DNA of 24,955 nucleotides from Faecalibacterium sp. UBA1762. GTDB taxonomy: Bacteria; Bacillota; Clostridia; Oscillospirales; Ruminococcaceae. The position numbers and the translations under genes are program-made. Under the pieces are notes generated by a model. That model saw nothing but the letters and a program-made list of their open reading frames with translations. It was not told where the DNA came from and made no database searches. Where the stretch lies: positions 1-24,955 of the forward strand of contig DCHC01000013.1 of NCBI GenBank assembly GCA_002314755.1, read 5' to 3'. Below are positions 15,448 to 23,529 of the stretch, one piece after another (the first letter of the stretch is position 1; the number at the start of each line of letters is the position of its first letter).

Positions 15448-18237
15448 TCAGTTTTGTTTTTGATCCGGATGGTATTGGGCGCAGGTACACTTTTTCCATT
15501 TCAGACCGCTTCCACAGGGACAGGGGTCGTTTCGACCGATTTTATTGCTGCGTACCGGCTTTTTTTCGGTGCCGTCGTCACCGCCCGCATTCTGTTGTAC
15601 CCTAGCAACTGCTTTCCGCTCGGCAAATTCCATAGTCAGTACAAATCGGGCAGTATCTGCCTTAATGGCCTCTACCATGGCATCAAACATATCAAAGCCT
15701 TCCATGCGGTATTCCACAACCGGGTCACGCTGGGCGTAACTGCGCAGACCGATACCGCGGCGAAGCTCTTCCATGGCGTCAATATGATCCATCCATTCCC
15801 GGTCAACCGCACGCAACAGCAAGGTGCGTTCCAATTCACGCATCATTTCAGAGCCGATCTTCTCCTCTTTTTTGTGCAATACCGTCATAGCGCGGTCATT
15901 CAGCAGCGTTTGCAGTTGTTCGGCAGTGACCGTTTTGAGCTCTTGCTCCGAGTAGATAAAATCAGTGGGGGTACACAGCCAGCCAAGATAGTGGGCGCGC
16001 AGCCTGTCCAGATTCCAATGGGCAGTATCCTCACCTACGCAACAGTCAGCAATCTCGGAAGCTATGCTGTCCCGGATCATGGTATGTACGCTTTCAGAGA
16101 CATCCTCGCCTTCCAAGACCTGATGGCGCTGCTTATAAATAATTTCACGTTGGGTGTTCAGCACATCGTCATATTGCAGCACACTTTTACGAATGGAGAA
16201 GTTCCTACCTTCAATTCCCTTTTGTGCGCGCTCAATGGTACTGGCAAACATCTTGTATTCCATACCCTCGTCGCCCATCTGAGAGAGGGTATTTTTCAGC
16301 ATAGTCATAGCGCCGTTGTTCGCACCAAATACGCGCAGTAGGTCATCGTCGGTAGAGAGGAAGAACTGGGTTTCACCCGGGTCCCCCTGTCGGCCGCTTC
16401 GTCCCCGCAGTTGGTTGTCAATTCGCCTGCTTTCATGACGCTCGGTGCCGATAATGTACAGACCGCCTGCCGCCTTAACCTTTTCGGCTTCGGCAGAAAT
16501 CTGTGCCTTATATTTGGTCAGGGCAGCAAGATAGGCCTCCCGAATCTGTAGAATATCGGCGCCTTGCGTCTCAGCATGACTGTCTGCCTCGGCAAGCAGC
16601 TCCTCACTGTAACGGGGCTGGGGACCCTCCTCTGTTTCAACCATCTGACGGCGCAGCTCGTTTTTTGCCAAAAACTCGGCATTACCGCCCAAAACAATAT
16701 CCGTACCGCGTCCTGCCATATTGGTGGCAATGGTGACCGCGCCAAATTTGCCGGCCTGGGCAACAATCTCGGCCTCCTTTTCATGGTGCTTGGCGTTCAA
16801 TACCTCATGGGCAATACCCTGCCTTTTCAGCATCCGGCTTAACAACTCGCTTTTTTCAATACTGACCGTACCGACCAGGACAGGCTGGCCTTTTTCATGG
16901 CAGGCAATAACCTGATGAATGATGGCGTCGTATTTCTGCTGCTCAGTACCGTACAGGACATCTGTGTGATCAATACGCACTACCGGTCGGTTGGTGGGAA
17001 TTTCCACAACCTGCAGACCGTAAATTTCAATAAATTCATCCGCTTCCGTTTTGGCGGTACCGGTCATACCGGAAAGCTTTTCGTACATGCGGAAGTAGTT
17101 CTGGAAGGTGATGGAAGCCAGAGTTTTGCTTTCATGGGCGACGGTAACGCCCTCCTTGGCCTCAATTGCCTGATGCAGACCTTCGTTGTAACGGCGACCT
17201 AACATCAAACGGCCGGTAAATTCATCGACAATGATTATTTCACCGTTTTTGACCACGTAGTCAACATCACGCCGCATTACGCCGCGGGCTTTGATAGCCT
17301 GATTGATATGGTGTGCCAGCTCTGTGTTTTCCGGATCGGACAGGTTCTCAATGTTAAAGTATTTTTCCGCTTTGGAAACACCGGCAGCAGTCAGGGTCGC
17401 ACTTTTGGCCTTTTCATCTACCAGATAGTCGCCGTCGACATAGCCTTCACTGCCGGCATCATCCATATCCAGCTTGGTATCCTGCTCCACCACCTTGCTC
17501 ATTTTCAGCGTTTTGGCAAACGCGTCTGCTTTGGTGTAAAGCTCGGTGCTTTCTTCGCCGATGCCGCTGATGATCAGCGGAGTTCGCGCCTCGTCAATCA
17601 GGATACTGTCAACCTCATCCACGATAGCGTAATAGTGGCCCCGCTGTACCATATTCTCTTTACGGACGACCATGTTATCCCGCAGATAGTCAAAACCAAA
17701 CTCGTTGTTTGTGCCGTAGGTGATATCACAGGCATATGCCCGGCGGCGCTGTTCAGCATCCAGGTCATGGACGATCAGGCCAACGCTCAGACCCAAAAAA
17801 CGGTATAGCTTACCCATCCACTCGCTGTCGCGGCGGGCAAGGTAATCGTTTACGGTGACAATGTGGACGCCGCGTCCGGTCAGGGCGTTTAAGTAGACCG
17901 GCAGGGTGGCAACCAGGGTTTTACCTTCACCGGTTTTCATTTCGGCAATATTGCCACCGTGCAGGACAATACCACCAATCAACTGAACAGAAAAATGCCG
18001 CATGCCCAATACACGGGTACCGGCTTCCCGACAGACGGCAAAGGCATCCGGCAGAATATCATCTAAGGTTTCGCCTGCCGCCAGTCGCTCCTTCAGCTTT
18101 CCGGTCACAGCCTGCAATTCCCCGTCGGTCATTACGGCGTAGCTATCGGCAAGTGCTTCTATCCTGGCAACGATAGGTCGGATACGCTTTAATTCTTTAT
18201 CGGAAAAATTTCCGAAAATTTTTTCAATCAGGGACAT
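15448..18237 (-). CDS. secA: Protein translocase ATPase SecA
   Basis: 929 aa, full length for a Bacillota SecA. The motor that drives preproteins through SecYEG. Seen: N-terminus MSLIEKIFGNFSDKELKRI, Walker A MKTGEGKT (residues 100-107), DEVD box (207-210) in AIVDEVDSILIDEART, the preprotein-binding region, the second nucleotide domain with NMAGRGTDIVLGG and the GRSGRQGDPGETQFFLS motif, the long scaffold helix, and a C-terminal zinc motif CPCGSGLKWKKCTC. The last pair of this motif is C-x-C, where the usual SEC-C ending is adjacent C-C or C-H, a small variation. The ribosome binding site is an AAGGAGCT-like sequence just upstream of the ATG. It has its own promoter (18288-18316) and terminator, so it is a single-gene unit. 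Confidence 0.98.
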   Translation of the reverse strand: MSLIEKIFGNFSDKELKRIRPIVARIEALADSYAVMTDGELQAVTGKLKERLAAGETLDDILPDAFAVCREAGTRVLGMRHFSVQLIGGIVLHGGNIAEMKTGEGKTLVATLPVYLNALTGRGVHIVTVNDYLARRDSEWMGKLYRFLGLSVGLIVHDLDAEQRRRAYACDITYGTNNEFGFDYLRDNMVVRKENMVQRGHYYAIVDEVDSILIDEARTPLIISGIGEESTELYTKADAFAKTLKMSKVVEQDTKLDMDDAGSEGYVDGDYLVDEKAKSATLTAAGVSKAEKYFNIENLSDPENTELAHHINQAIKARGVMRRDVDYVVKNGEIIIVDEFTGRLMLGRRYNEGLHQAIEAKEGVTVAHESKTLASITFQNYFRMYEKLSGMTGTAKTEADEFIEIYGLQVVEIPTNRPVVRIDHTDVLYGTEQQKYDAIIHQVIACHEKGQPVLVGTVSIEKSELLSRMLKRQGIAHEVLNAKHHEKEAEIVAQAGKFGAVTIATNMAGRGTDIVLGGNAEFLAKNELRRQMVETEEGPQPRYSEELLAEADSHAETQGADILQIREAYLAALTKYKAQISAEAEKVKAAGGLYIIGTERHESRRIDNQLRGRSGRQGDPGETQFFLSTDDDLLRVFGANNGAMTMLKNTLSQMGDEGMEYKMFASTIERAQKGIEGRNFSIRKSVLQYDDVLNTQREIIYKQRHQVLEGEDVSESVHTMIRDSIASEIADCCVGEDTAHWNLDRLRAHYLGWLCTPTDFIYSEQELKTVTAEQLQTLLNDRAMTVLHKKEEKIGSEMMRELERTLLLRAVDREWMDHIDAMEELRRGIGLRSYAQRDPVVEYRMEGFDMFDAMVEAIKADTARFVLTMEFAERKAVARVQQNAGGDDGTEKKPVRSNKIGRNDPCPCGSGLKWKKCTCAQYHPDQKQN

Positions 18238-18287
18238 GAAGATAGCTCCTTACTTGGCGGCAAATGCCGTTTATTTTGTACCTTACT

Positions 18288-18316
18288 ATTTTACTGTTTT
18301 GCGTTTTTTTTGTCAA
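18288..18316 (-). promoter_or_regulatory. secA promoter
   Basis: On the minus strand TTGACA (18316-18311), a 17-bp spacer, then TAAAAT (18293-18288), about 50 nt from the secA ATG. Confidence 0.75.
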
Positions 18317-18410
18317 ACGCTATGCAGGCAGGAAACAGGAAAAAGACCGTGTGTTGGTGGCTTTTCGCTATTTTTTACCCATGCTTCACTGAAATTTAAC
18401 ACAAGAAAAG

Positions 18411-18542
18411 GAAAAAGCCTCCCTTGATGGACAAGGGAGGCAAAAGGAAAAAGAAGAAATCGCATACCGGAGAAGGATGAAACTCCGGCAACGGTAAGAA
18501 ATAATCGTTTGTCGGGTGAGAGATTTTTCTGTTCTCTCAACG
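18411..18542 (-). ncRNA. Probable stand-alone small RNA of about 130 nt, unidentified
   Basis: Read on the minus strand, a near-consensus promoter (18549-18577) is followed by about 100 nt with no ATG-started gene and then a perfect intrinsic terminator. Predicted local hairpins in order: TGAGAGA with TCTCTCA at the 5' end, CCGGAG with CTCCGG in the middle, and the terminator GCCTCCCTTG with CAAGGGAGGC. The 5' end is estimated from the promoter, the 3' end from the U tract. It lacks the GGAAGCAGCC-type loop of SRP RNA and no tmRNA or RNase P core was recognised; 6S RNA is possible but the long closing stem was not evident. It ends before the secA promoter, so it is not a secA leader unless read-through occurs. 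Confidence 0.6.
18412..18441 (-). terminator. Terminator of the small RNA
   Basis: GCCTCCCTTG, loop TCCAT, CAAGGGAGGC on the minus strand, a perfect 10-bp stem, directly followed by TTTTT. Confidence 0.85.
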
Positions 18543-18548
18543 CAATTA

Positions 18549-18577
18549 ATTATAACAGATAGTTTCGGCATTGTCAA
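18549..18577 (-). promoter_or_regulatory. Strong promoter of the small RNA
   Basis: On the minus strand TTGACA (18577-18572), a 17-bp spacer, then TATAAT (18554-18549): both hexamers are full consensus, the best promoter in the window. There is no coding start with a ribosome binding site behind it. Confidence 0.85.
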
Positions 18578-18681
18578 CAAAAATATATGTGGAATATTGG
18601 GTAAAATAACAGGCATATATTGTGAAAAATACACAAAAAAGAGCTGAAATATTCGCCAGGTTGACTCATTTAAAAGGAGAC

Positions 18682-18710
18682 TTGACAAAATCGGATGTTT
18701 CCATTATCCT
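18682..18710 (+). promoter_or_regulatory. Promoter of the NhaC-family antiporter gene
   Basis: TTGACA (18682-18687), a 17-bp spacer, then TATCCT (18705-18710). The ATG is 50 nt further on. A second TTGACT at 18661 has no good partner. Confidence 0.6.
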
Positions 18711-18759
18711 AATAAATCGGTGAGCTTACTAAAAAACAGAAAAGAATAGAGGGGTTTGC

Positions 18760-20097
18760 ATGCGTCGCTCTAATATGAAAGCATTGGCACCTATCGGTGT
18801 GTTTTTGGTGTTGTATCTGGGCTTAGGTATCCTGTTTGAGTATGTTTTGAAAATTCCCATGGGCTTTTATTATATTCCCATTGTTGTATGCTTTATGATT
18901 GCAATTCTGGTGGCTTGCTTGCAAAATAAGGAGCTGCCCTTTGAGGAAAAGCTGGCGGTCATGGGCAAGGGGGTTGGTGATAAAAATATCATCACCATGC
19001 TGTTGATCTTTATGGCAGCGGGTATGTTTGTAGGCGTTGTCGGCCGTTCCAGCGCGGAAAGTGTAGCATATTTTATGCTGTCGGTCATTCCGGCACGGTT
19101 TGCCGTGGCTGTTTTGTTTGTGGTCAGCTGCTTTGTATCCACCGCAATGGGTACCAGCGTGGGGACTATTACCCTGATCACCCCCATCGCGGTAGCAGTA
19201 TCTCAGGCCTCCGGTTATCAGCTGGCACTGTGTATCGGCGCAGTCATGGGCGGCGCAATGTTTGGCGACAACCTATCCTTTATCTCAGATACAACCATTG
19301 CCGCCTGCAACGGTCAGGGTTGTGCCATGAAAGATAAGTTTCGTGAAAACTTTGCCATTGCGCTTCCGGCAGCGTTGGCAACCTTGGTGCTGACTTTGGT
19401 AATCTCCCTGCAGGTTCAGCCGGGTGAGCTACAGCTGCCGGGGTACAATCTGGTGCAGATTGTACCCTACCTGTTGGTCCTGGTCGGCGGCATTATCGGC
19501 ATCAATGTTTTTGTGGTGCTGTTGATCGGTATTGTGTCCGGTTCGGTAATTATGTTGGTAACCGGAGCAACCGAGGCGACTGTACTGCTTGCCAATATGG
19601 GCTCCGGCGTTACCGGTATGTTTGAGACCTCTATGGTGGCGGTACTGGTTTCCGCCTTGTGCGCACTGATTCGTGATTACGGCGGTTTTGAGGCGCTGCT
19701 GAACGGCACGAAAAAGGTGTTCAAGGGCCGTCGCGGCGGTCAGCTTGGTATGGGTCTGCTGGTGGGTGCTATGGATATCGCCACTGCAAACAACACCGTG
19801 GCTATCGTTATGGCTAACCCCATTGCCAAGGAGATGGCGGCGGAATATGGTATCTCTGCCCGAAAGAGCGCTTCGTTGCTGGATACCTTCTCCTGCATTT
19901 TCCAGGGCATTATACCCTATGGTGCGCAGATGCTGGTCGCAATTTCGGCAGCAACCAGCTTGGGCTGCACCGTATCCGCCTTTGAAATTATTCCGTTTCT
20001 GTTCTATCCCGGTCTGCTGTTGATCAGCTCGCTGGTGTTTATTTACATCATTCCCGAGCGTGCCAGTGTAGCTGCGAGCTCTGAAAATAAACAGTAA
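18760..20097 (+). CDS. NhaC-family Na+/H+ antiporter
   Basis: 445 aa with about 11-12 membrane helices. The motif GAMFGDNLSFISDTTIAAC (about residues 164-182) is the NhaC-family signature G-x2-FGD-x-LS-x-SDTT, whose Asp and Ser/Thr residues lie in the ion path. The later repeat-like segment (DIATANNTVAIVMANPIAKE, then SASLLDTFSCIFQGIIPYGAQ) also fits. Family function: exchange of sodium for protons, or in some relatives of organic anions or amines, so the substrate is not certain. AGAGGGG lies 6 nt before the ATG; a second ATG five codons in is less well placed. Single-gene unit with a promoter at 18682 and a terminator at 20109. Confidence 0.9.
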   Translation: MRRSNMKALAPIGVFLVLYLGLGILFEYVLKIPMGFYYIPIVVCFMIAILVACLQNKELPFEEKLAVMGKGVGDKNIITMLLIFMAAGMFVGVVGRSSAESVAYFMLSVIPARFAVAVLFVVSCFVSTAMGTSVGTITLITPIAVAVSQASGYQLALCIGAVMGGAMFGDNLSFISDTTIAACNGQGCAMKDKFRENFAIALPAALATLVLTLVISLQVQPGELQLPGYNLVQIVPYLLVLVGGIIGINVFVVLLIGIVSGSVIMLVTGATEATVLLANMGSGVTGMFETSMVAVLVSALCALIRDYGGFEALLNGTKKVFKGRRGGQLGMGLLVGAMDIATANNTVAIVMANPIAKEMAAEYGISARKSASLLDTFSCIFQGIIPYGAQMLVAISAATSLGCTVSAFEIIPFLFYPGLLLISSLVFIYIIPERASVAASSENKQ

Positions 20098-20108
20098 ATA
20101 GTCTTGTG

Positions 20109-20143
20109 CAGGTGTCGGCCTTGGGTCGACGCCTGTTCTTTTT
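20109..20143 (+). terminator. Terminator after the antiporter gene
   Basis: CAGGTGTCG pairs with CGACGCCTG (one G-U pair, 9-nt loop), followed by TTCTTTTT. Confidence 0.85.
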
Positions 20144-20175
20144 ACAAAAAGATAGAAAAAGAAAAAACGATGTAT

Positions 20176-20181
20176 TATAAT
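20176..20181 (+). promoter_or_regulatory. Candidate -10 box for dinB
   Basis: TATAAT lies 28 nt upstream of the dinB ATG. The -35 position (TAGAAA) is poor, and no Bacillus-type LexA box (CGAAC-N4-GTTCG-like) was seen, so SOS control is not shown. Confidence 0.45.
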
Positions 20182-20209
20182 GTAAATAGTTAAGAGGGGA
20201 GGGGTACAA

Positions 20210-21442
20210 ATGCAGCGGTGGATCCTGCACTGTGATTGCAATAGCTTTTTTGCCTCGGTCGAATTGCTGGAGCATCCGGAATTGAAAGAACTGCCGGTTG
20301 CGGTGTGCGGAAATATCGAGGATCGTCACGGCATCATACTGGCGAAAAACGAGCCCGCAAAAAAGTACGGTATCCGTACAGCAGAAACGGTCTGGCAAGC
20401 TCGGAAGAAATGCCCAGAGCTGCAGCTGCTTTCTCCCCACATGCAAAAGTACCGTGAGGTCTCCCATCAAATAAACGAAATCTATGCCAGATATACAGAT
20501 TTAGTTGAACCGTTCAGTATTGATGAAAGTTGGTTGGATGTTACCCACAGTTATCGTCTTTTTGCCCCGGATCCGGTCACTTTGGCAGACAAAATTCGGG
20601 CAGAGGTGCGGGAAAAAACAGGTGTAACCGTTTCGGTAGGTGTCAGCTTTACAAAGGTTTTTGCCAAGCTGGGCAGCGACATGAAAAAACCGGACGCAAC
20701 AACCTATTTGCCCCCGGAATCGGTACAGGAGAAAATTTGGCCGTTGGATGTGGGAGAGCTGCTATTTGTGGGGCAGCATACCAGGGCTGCTTTGGCAGCG
20801 CATCATATCCATACAATCGGACAGCTGGCGGCTGCCCCAGTAGCTTATCTGGAAGAATTTCTCGGAAAGATGGGTCAGCAGCTTTCCAACTACGCGAGGG
20901 GTGAAAATGACAGTCCGGTGCATGAGATCGGCTGGCACGAGGAGCCAAAAAGCGTGGGCAACGGGATGACCTTTCGCCGTAATCTGACAGAGCTTGCCGA
21001 TATCCGGTTAGGCATCGGCGTTTTGGCAGACAGTGTGGCGGTACGGCTGCGCAGGTTGGATTATCGCTGTACTGCCGTGCAGCTGGTTATCAAGAATCCA
21101 AACCTGCACTCCATTTCTCGGCAAAAGTCTTTGACCTATGCCACTGATCTGGAGAAGGATATTACCGCCGCAGCACTGGAGCTTGTGGAACAAAACTGGC
21201 AGCCGGGTAGCCCTATCCGCATGTTGGCAGTAACTGCAATGAACCTGACAAGAGAAGATCTGCCGGTTCAGACAGAAATGTTTCGGCCCCTTTCTCAGAT
21301 GGATGACCGGCGTGCCCGGTTGGAGAGAGCAATGGACGCGGTGCGGCAAAAGCACGGCGATGGCAGTCTGGTCAGCGCGCATACTCTGCATAATGATATC
21401 GGCGTCAACCGACCCCCGGCCCGGGGTGAGCAAGAGGATTGA
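20210..21442 (+). CDS. dinB: DNA polymerase IV (Y-family translesion polymerase)
   Basis: 410 aa. Low-fidelity polymerase that copies past damaged bases. Catalytic metal ligands are visible: D9 in ILHCDCNSFFAS and D105-E106 in PFSIDESWLD. The steric-gate region, the nucleotide-contact segment LAKNEPAKKYGIRTAE, the palm strand VSVGVSFTKVFAKLGSDMKKP and the helix-hairpin-helix thumb (IGQLAAAPVAYLEEFLGKMG) are in normal order, followed by the little-finger domain. No clear C-terminal beta-clamp-binding motif could be confirmed by eye; QTEMFRPL is a candidate. GGGAGGGG precedes the ATG. Single-gene unit with a terminator at 21473. Confidence 0.95.
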   Translation: MQRWILHCDCNSFFASVELLEHPELKELPVAVCGNIEDRHGIILAKNEPAKKYGIRTAETVWQARKKCPELQLLSPHMQKYREVSHQINEIYARYTDLVEPFSIDESWLDVTHSYRLFAPDPVTLADKIRAEVREKTGVTVSVGVSFTKVFAKLGSDMKKPDATTYLPPESVQEKIWPLDVGELLFVGQHTRAALAAHHIHTIGQLAAAPVAYLEEFLGKMGQQLSNYARGENDSPVHEIGWHEEPKSVGNGMTFRRNLTELADIRLGIGVLADSVAVRLRRLDYRCTAVQLVIKNPNLHSISRQKSLTYATDLEKDITAAALELVEQNWQPGSPIRMLAVTAMNLTREDLPVQTEMFRPLSQMDDRRARLERAMDAVRQKHGDGSLVSAHTLHNDIGVNRPPARGEQED

Positions 21443-21472
21443 CCGAAAAACTAAAATAAGCTTAAAAAGCAT

Positions 21473-21516
21473 ACCCGCGAAGGAAAATATTACCATCCTT
21501 TGCGGGTGTGTTTTTC
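21473..21516 (+). terminator. dinB terminator
   Basis: ACCCGCGAAGGA (21473-21484) pairs with TCCTTTGCGGGT (21496-21507) with one G-U pair, followed by GTGTTTTTC. It also faces the end of the small peptide gene on the other strand. Confidence 0.82.
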
Positions 21517-21544
21517 ACAGGTTGTTTTTTTGGGAAAAAACGGG

Positions 21545-21670
21545 TTATTTGGCAAGTACGAAAGAGCTGCCCGGTTTCAATGCGCCGGAACCAACGGTTA
21601 CGCTTACTGTGCCAAGTGCTGCAACAGCCAAATTGCCGATAATATCTAATGCGTCTTTGATAGTAGGCAT
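21545..21670 (-). CDS. Small hydrophobic peptide, 41 aa, unknown
   Basis: A short frame from ATG at 21670 to TAA, not recognised as a known family. GAGGT lies 8 nt before the ATG (CGAGGTAATTGGAT), a good ribosome binding site, and a TATAAA lies about 45 nt upstream (poor -35, TTGTTT at 15 bp). The peptide starts MPTIKDALDIIGNLAVAAL: an amphipathic to hydrophobic segment at residues 7-22, then a Gly/Ser/Val-rich stretch and a C-terminal Lys; no Cys. Its composition recalls leaderless bacteriocins, small toxins or small membrane-associated peptides, but no assignment is made. It lies alone between the dinB terminator and a perfect inverted repeat, downstream of the GNAT gene on the same strand. 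Confidence 0.6.
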   Translation of the reverse strand: MPTIKDALDIIGNLAVAALGTVSVTVGSGALKPGSSFVLAK

Positions 21671-21734
21671 ATCCAATTACCTCGGCGGTACTGTTATTTA
21701 TACATTATTATTCATCAAAACAACCATTTGTTGT

Positions 21735-21763
21735 GACATAGCCTTTTTTGAAAAGGCTATGTC
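21735..21763. terminator. Perfect 13-bp inverted repeat, probable terminator of the GNAT gene
   Basis: GACATAGCCTTTT, loop TTG, AAAAGGCTATGTC, located 17 nt after the GNAT stop. The A/T run is inside the stem, so on the minus strand the U tract is formed by the stem itself and termination is only likely, not certain. It also lies just upstream of the small peptide gene and could be an operator. Confidence 0.5.
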
Positions 21764-21780
21764 AGACAAAGAAGCGGATT

Positions 21781-22380
21781 TCATTCATCAGAGGCATTCA
21801 GCAAAGATGAATATTGCTCTCTTGTGGTGATTTTCTGTAAAGTAACCATTGCTTTATCATATTCGTTACAGTAGTGAGAAAAGCTGTCCGTTTTTTGCAA
21901 CCGAAAGCCGACAGAGAGATATAAGAAGATTGCCTTTCGGCTCCAGGGCTGGGTATGAATATAAACCGGCAGCCGGTTTTGTCCGGCAAAAAGGTTCATA
22001 ACGGCATAGCAAAGAGCTTTGCCGAGACCGCGGCCTTGGTATTCTTCCGCAACGACCAGCCAATGCAGCGAGGCAACGGCCATACCGTTACGCAGATCCT
22101 GCCAGGCAATGCAGGAGCCGATGACCTTATTTTTATCCGTTACAAGAAACAAGATGTTGCCGAGCAGGTCTCGATTTTGCAGATAGGTTGCTGTAAAGTA
22201 GCTTTCTGCTTTCTCCGGGGATTCAAAGTCACCGAGAGTATATTCCAGTTCTGCCCAGCTTTTTTCATAACCCTTTTGATAGGGCACAATAGAATACCTA
22301 TTTGAAAGAGCGGGCGTATGATACCGATAGTGATCACACCGCAGGATGATATTATAAAACGGAATTGTGAGGTCTAACAT
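21781..22380 (-). CDS. GNAT-family N-acetyltransferase
   Basis: 199 aa, intact. The acetyl-CoA-binding motif A is clear: LHWLVVAEEYQGRGLGKALC, with Q115-G-R-G-L-G120 forming the pyrophosphate loop, preceded by strand GSCIAWQDL and followed by YIHTQPWSRKAIFLYLSVGF (motif B). Expected reaction: transfer of an acetyl group to an amine; the acceptor is unknown. A strong GAGGAGGAG site precedes the ATG at 22380. It starts 36 nt after the stop of the broken GH20-like gene and was probably the last enzyme gene of the same transcript; with those genes decayed, its promoter is not evident. Confidence 0.85.
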   Translation of the reverse strand: MLDLTIPFYNIILRCDHYRYHTPALSNRYSIVPYQKGYEKSWAELEYTLGDFESPEKAESYFTATYLQNRDLLGNILFLVTDKNKVIGSCIAWQDLRNGMAVASLHWLVVAEEYQGRGLGKALCYAVMNLFAGQNRLPVYIHTQPWSRKAIFLYLSVGFRLQKTDSFSHYCNEYDKAMVTLQKITTREQYSSLLNASDE

Positions 22381-22416
22381 ATGCGCTCCTCCTCTTCGGT
22401 GGCGGAATTTCTGTTT

Positions 22417-23494
22417 TCAAAGCAATGCATCCAGCATCTTGACGCCGTCGACCGGGGCTAAGATTGAACCGTTGACTCCGTTGTTCTCAATATTGTGATA
22501 CAGTACAAACAGTTCCTTAAAATATCTCTGAGCCTCGGCGTTTTCGGTTAAAAAGTTGCCGCTGAACTGGGTCAGCTGAAAATAATCCTCTTTTGTCCCG
22601 GAGAAATGCGTCAGCCAGTATTCATATCTCATAGCGTCCAGTATGGCGCGAATATAGAGGATACGCCACCGCCAGGCCCTATGTGCCCGGTTTTTCAGTT
22701 TGCTGTCTACTGCCAGGGCAATCGCTTGCGCTTTATAAGCCGCCTCAAGCTCAATTTTACCGCAGGTTTCGGCAGCAGTGTGGTTATACTCTATCAGCTC
22801 CATCATCTCCAGTACCTCCTGTGCAACGCCGGCACCATACTCGTAGCCGATATACTTGGTAAGAATATTCCGGTAATGGCGGTCTTTGTCCCAGTAGTAT
22901 CCGGGCTGGTTAGTCGTATGCGTGCGGGGCAGAGAGCAGACCTTGGTTGGGGACGATGCATAGGCTGGTCTTCATACCGATTTCTCTGGCAAAGGTAAAC
23001 AACTTTCGTACCCTATTTATACTGTCAGGATAGACCTCATCCCCGATTTCGTTGATGTTGGTCACCGGGATTAGCCCATGAACCGTATTATAGCCCCAAA
23101 GCACCAAATCGTATAGATAATCCTCCCGCTCCTGCACGGGAGCCATCTGATACCAGTTATAAAAGTGTATCGAAAAATAAAGGGTACGAAATCTGCAATC
23201 CGGTGCGGAATACCCGATAGGTGGATTGGGTATAAACTCATGATCTTTCCATACGCCGTTATGCAGAAATTTGCCGACGCCGTAATAAAATCCCAGAACA
23301 TCGGCACCGGTCACCGAATAGCCGCCGCTTGTTTTTTCTATCAGGTAGCTTTCAGGGCCCTACAGGGTGGGGTCAATACGAAATTTCAGTCTAAGTCCGT
23401 TCGGAGATTCCGTAATATCGGCCCGCTCGGACACCTTTTTTATAAACAGATTTTTCAGTTTTATATTTCCGTTATCTATAATCCAAATCAGCAT
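22417..23494 (-). pseudogene. Broken GH20-like glycoside hydrolase gene
   Basis: From ATG at 23494 (AGAGGA 8 nt upstream) the frame reads MLIWIIDNGNIKLKNLF and continues to an in-frame TAG at 23360-23362 (TL-stop-GPESY). The same frame then gives GPESYLIEKTSGGYSVTGAD and FYYGVGKFLHNG, a pattern like domain 2 of GH20 and GH67-type enzymes, then the barrel start (DLVLWGYNTVHGLIPVTNIN, AREIGMKTSLCIVPNQG). Near 22915 the frame changes (PHAYD-stop against TTNQPGYYWDKD), and the new frame runs YWDKDRHYRNILTKYIGYEY to the stop at 22417 through a helical C-terminal domain. The middle and late barrel, where the catalytic residues would be, is missing between the two parts, so a large internal deletion is inferred. 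At least two lesions; not functional as a hydrolase. Confidence 0.75.
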
Positions 23495-23529
23495 TCCGTT
23501 ATCCTCTTTCGTTTTTTGACAGTGACACC

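Noticed and set aside
15382..16341. 319-codon plus-strand open frame opposite the end of secA
   Set aside because: Antisense shadow of secA; it spans the secA terminator and has no recognisable domain.
18313..18540. 75-codon TTG-started frame over the small RNA
   Set aside because: No ribosome binding site, it runs through the terminator hairpin and the secA -35 box, and has no family pattern.
19429..20241. 270-codon minus-strand frame opposite the antiporter gene
   Set aside because: Shadow of an NhaC-family gene; no ribosome binding site, and it crosses the terminator and the dinB start.
23360..23362. Pyrrolysine or recoded TAG as the main explanation for the interrupted hydrolase genes
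   Set aside because: Both genes also carry frame changes and one lacks its catalytic middle, so ordinary decay explains the stops better.
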